Part shown: positions 6,342-7,245 of the stretch, piece after piece
How positions within the stretch are numbered: position 1 is the first letter of the stretch
Layout of the letters: every line of letters starts with the position of its first letter
Assembly (NCBI GenBank): GCA_023399355.1
Contig: JAEWQC010000245.1
Span: forward strand, 1-7,245
Origin: Bacillota bacterium
GTDB taxonomy: Bacteria; Bacillota; Clostridia; Acetivibrionales; DTU013
DNA length: 7,245 nt
Direction: 5' to 3'
Translations under genes and position numbers: made by a program
Notes under the pieces: generated by a model
The model's database searches: none
What the model was told of the DNA's origin: nothing
What the model saw: the letters and a program-made list of their open reading frames with translations, nothing else

Positions 6342-6373
6342 TGTTTTGTCAATGTTGCTTTGTAACTGGCCCT

Positions 6374-6406
6374 AAAAAAAAGGCCTGCATTTGCAAGCCT
6401 TTTTTA
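6374..6406 (-). terminator. Intrinsic terminator of lepB
   Basis: On the minus strand AAGGCTTGC and GCAGGCCTT (plus-strand arms 6380-6388 and 6393-6401) form a 9-base stem with one G-U pair and a 4-base loop. A-rich bases lie on the 5' side and an eight-T tract on the 3' side. The hairpin begins about 16 bases after the lepB stop codon. The A/T flanks are nearly symmetric, so it could also stop plus-strand transcripts. Confidence 0.88.
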
Positions 6407-6417
6407 CGAGTCATTCT

Positions 6418-7035
6418 TTATTTTACTACGCCGAATTTGTTCAGCGGCCAGAACCTGAAGACCGCCTTGCCCTCAATCTGGCAACGGTCAATCAAGCCGA
6501 AAGTCCTGCTGTCCTTGCTTACTTCCCTGTTATCTCCAAGCACAAGGTATTTCCCTTTTGGAATAGTTTTCAGCGGAAATACCAGTTCGCTCTGCTCGCG
6601 TTGAAACGTCTCACCCTTTACATAGGGTTCATTAAGTACTTCCCCGTTTATGTAGACCTTTCCTTCTCTTATGTCAACCTCGTCTCCGGGAACACCAATC
6701 ACCCTCTTGACTAATCTGACATTGGTCTTCTGTTCAAGCGGCTTGAATATTTCTGAAACGTCCTTTAAAAAAATCTTGACTTTTGCAGGATAATTGGCAG
6801 GATACTTATCTTCAATAAAAACAATGATATCCTCTCTGGATGGATCACCAAACAGGTATGTCAACTTTTCAATGAATAGATGCTGGCCTTCCATAAGTGT
6901 ATCCTGCATGGAAGTCTGCCTTACCTGAGTTGTGGCAAAGACCGTTGTATTCAGCAGCAGAACAAGTACGAACGCTGCTGCAAAAACAATCACCCACTCC
7001 CATATTTCTCTTAAAACAGTTTTACCGACTGACAT
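6418..7035 (-). CDS. lepB: Type I signal peptidase (LepB/SipS family)
   Basis: This enzyme cleaves signal peptides from exported proteins at the outer face of the cytoplasmic membrane. The 205-residue product has one N-terminal membrane helix (about 11-32) followed by the extracytoplasmic catalytic domain. The nucleophile motif is SMQDTL, with Ser42. The general-base region LVKRVIGVPGDEVDI has Lys110. YLVLGDNREVSKDSRTFG (about 163-180) is the GDN..S.DSR.FG box. The residue after SMQ is Asp where proline is common. Length and architecture fit the short Gram-positive SipS class. I chose the ATG at 7035 over an in-frame TTG 54 bases upstream because GGGGTG lies just before the ATG and the extra residues would derive from repeat-like DNA. 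A strong terminator separates it from spoIIIA, so it is a separate transcription unit and probably not sporulation-specific. Confidence 0.95.
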   Translation of the reverse strand: MSVGKTVLREIWEWVIVFAAAFVLVLLLNTTVFATTQVRQTSMQDTLMEGQHLFIEKLTYLFGDPSREDIIVFIEDKYPANYPAKVKIFLKDVSEIFKPLEQKTNVRLVKRVIGVPGDEVDIREGKVYINGEVLNEPYVKGETFQREQSELVFPLKTIPKGKYLVLGDNREVSKDSRTFGLIDRCQIEGKAVFRFWPLNKFGVVK

Positions 7036-7061
7036 GTCAACACCCCAACAGCAGAGACTAA

Positions 7062-7111
7062 AATATAGAAACCAGAGAATAGAAACCAAAGACTTATTCC
7101 AATTATGTCAA
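7062..7111 (-). promoter_or_regulatory. Possible lepB promoter elements with overlong spacer
   Basis: On the minus strand a perfect -35 hexamer TTGACA (7111-7106) and a good -10 hexamer TATATT (7067-7062) lie upstream of lepB. They are 38 bases apart, 21 more than the ideal 17. The excess is filled by heptamer-like units (TCTTTGG, TTTCTAT, TCTCTGG, TTTC...). TATATT alone would place the start near 7055, just ahead of the GGGGTG ribosome binding site. Which element is used cannot be told from sequence. Confidence 0.4.
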
Positions 7112-7139
7112 CAGTTGAAGCCCTTATACTACTTGCAGC

Positions 7140-7245
7140 TTCTGGTTTTCCGGTTTTCCGGTTTTCCGGTTTTCTGGTTTCTGGTTTTCTGGTTTCTGGT
7201 TTTCTGGTTTCTGGTTTCTGGTTTCTGGTTTCTGGTCTCTGGTTT
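7140..7245. repeat. Tandem 7/8-base repeat array upstream of lepB
   Basis: After a partial unit TTCTGG (7140-7145) come thirteen units: three TTTTCCGG, then TTTTCTGG, TTTCTGG, TTTTCTGG, TTTCTGG, TTTTCTGG, four TTTCTGG and one TCTCTGG. The last is followed by TTT at the window end, so the array is cut off and may be longer. The plus strand of the array contains no A. Octamers with CCGG sit at the lepB side and heptamers with CTGG at the far side, with a 7/8 alternation between. It is too short-period for CRISPR and carries no spacers. Confidence 0.93.

Noticed and set aside
6305..6604. Plus-strand open frame of 99 codons with GGGGG just before its ATG
   Set aside because: GGGGG abuts the ATG with no proper spacing, half the frame is antisense to lepB, it runs through the lepB terminator, and the translation has no recognisable domain.
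7036..7089. Upstream TTG start extending LepB by 18 residues
   Set aside because: The extension overlaps repeat-like DNA and the probable -10, while the ATG at 7035 has a good ribosome binding site and gives the usual protein length.
7140..7245. Tandem array considered as a CRISPR
   Set aside because: The units are 7-8 bases with no spacers between them.

Overview
The window is a block of minus-strand genes from a spore-forming Firmicute, most likely a member of the Clostridia. It holds a complete spoIIIA operon (spoIIIAA to spoIIIAH), which is found only in endospore formers. Base composition is moderate, ribosome binding sites are strong (GGAGG/GGGGG), and an Asp23/YqhY gene directly follows spoIIIAH without the accB/accC genes that lie between them in Bacillus subtilis. 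I cannot name a genus. All genes read right to left.

Layout in transcription order. From 7245 to about 7036 lies a long tandem array of 7- and 8-base units, then a short leader with a likely promoter, then lepB (type I signal peptidase, 6418-7035), closed by a clear intrinsic terminator at 6374-6406. A 326-base non-coding gap follows (6092-6417). It holds a second, orphan intrinsic terminator at 6200-6234, a pair of related 20-base motifs and a weak candidate mother-cell promoter. The spoIIIA operon runs from 6091 to 560: AA (secretion-type ATPase), AB, AC, AD, AE (membrane proteins), AF, AG and AH (single- or double-pass proteins with ring-forming domains). Spacing is tight at the start (AA and AB overlap) and loosens to 111 bases between AG and AH. 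After a 152-base gap with nested inverted repeats and a good SigA-type promoter comes the Asp23-family gene (3-407).

How the genes work together: the SpoIIIA proteins build the mother-cell half of the channel, or feeding tube, between mother cell and forespore during engulfment. SpoIIIAA is the cytoplasmic motor, AB to AE form the membrane platform, and AF, AG and AH contribute rings in the intermembrane space. LepB would process secreted precursors, and SpoIIIAE carries a plausible signal peptide. The Asp23-family gene has its own housekeeping-type promoter and is probably not sporulation-specific.

The genes themselves are a known system. I saw no undescribed multi-gene system. The less ordinary signals are in the DNA between and inside genes: the 7/8-base array and matching heptamers inside the apparent lepB promoter spacer, a repeat-derived in-frame insert in spoIIIAF, the orphan terminator upstream of spoIIIAA, and the nested palindromes upstream of the Asp23 gene. 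Several gene starts were moved to internal ATG codons with better ribosome binding sites.
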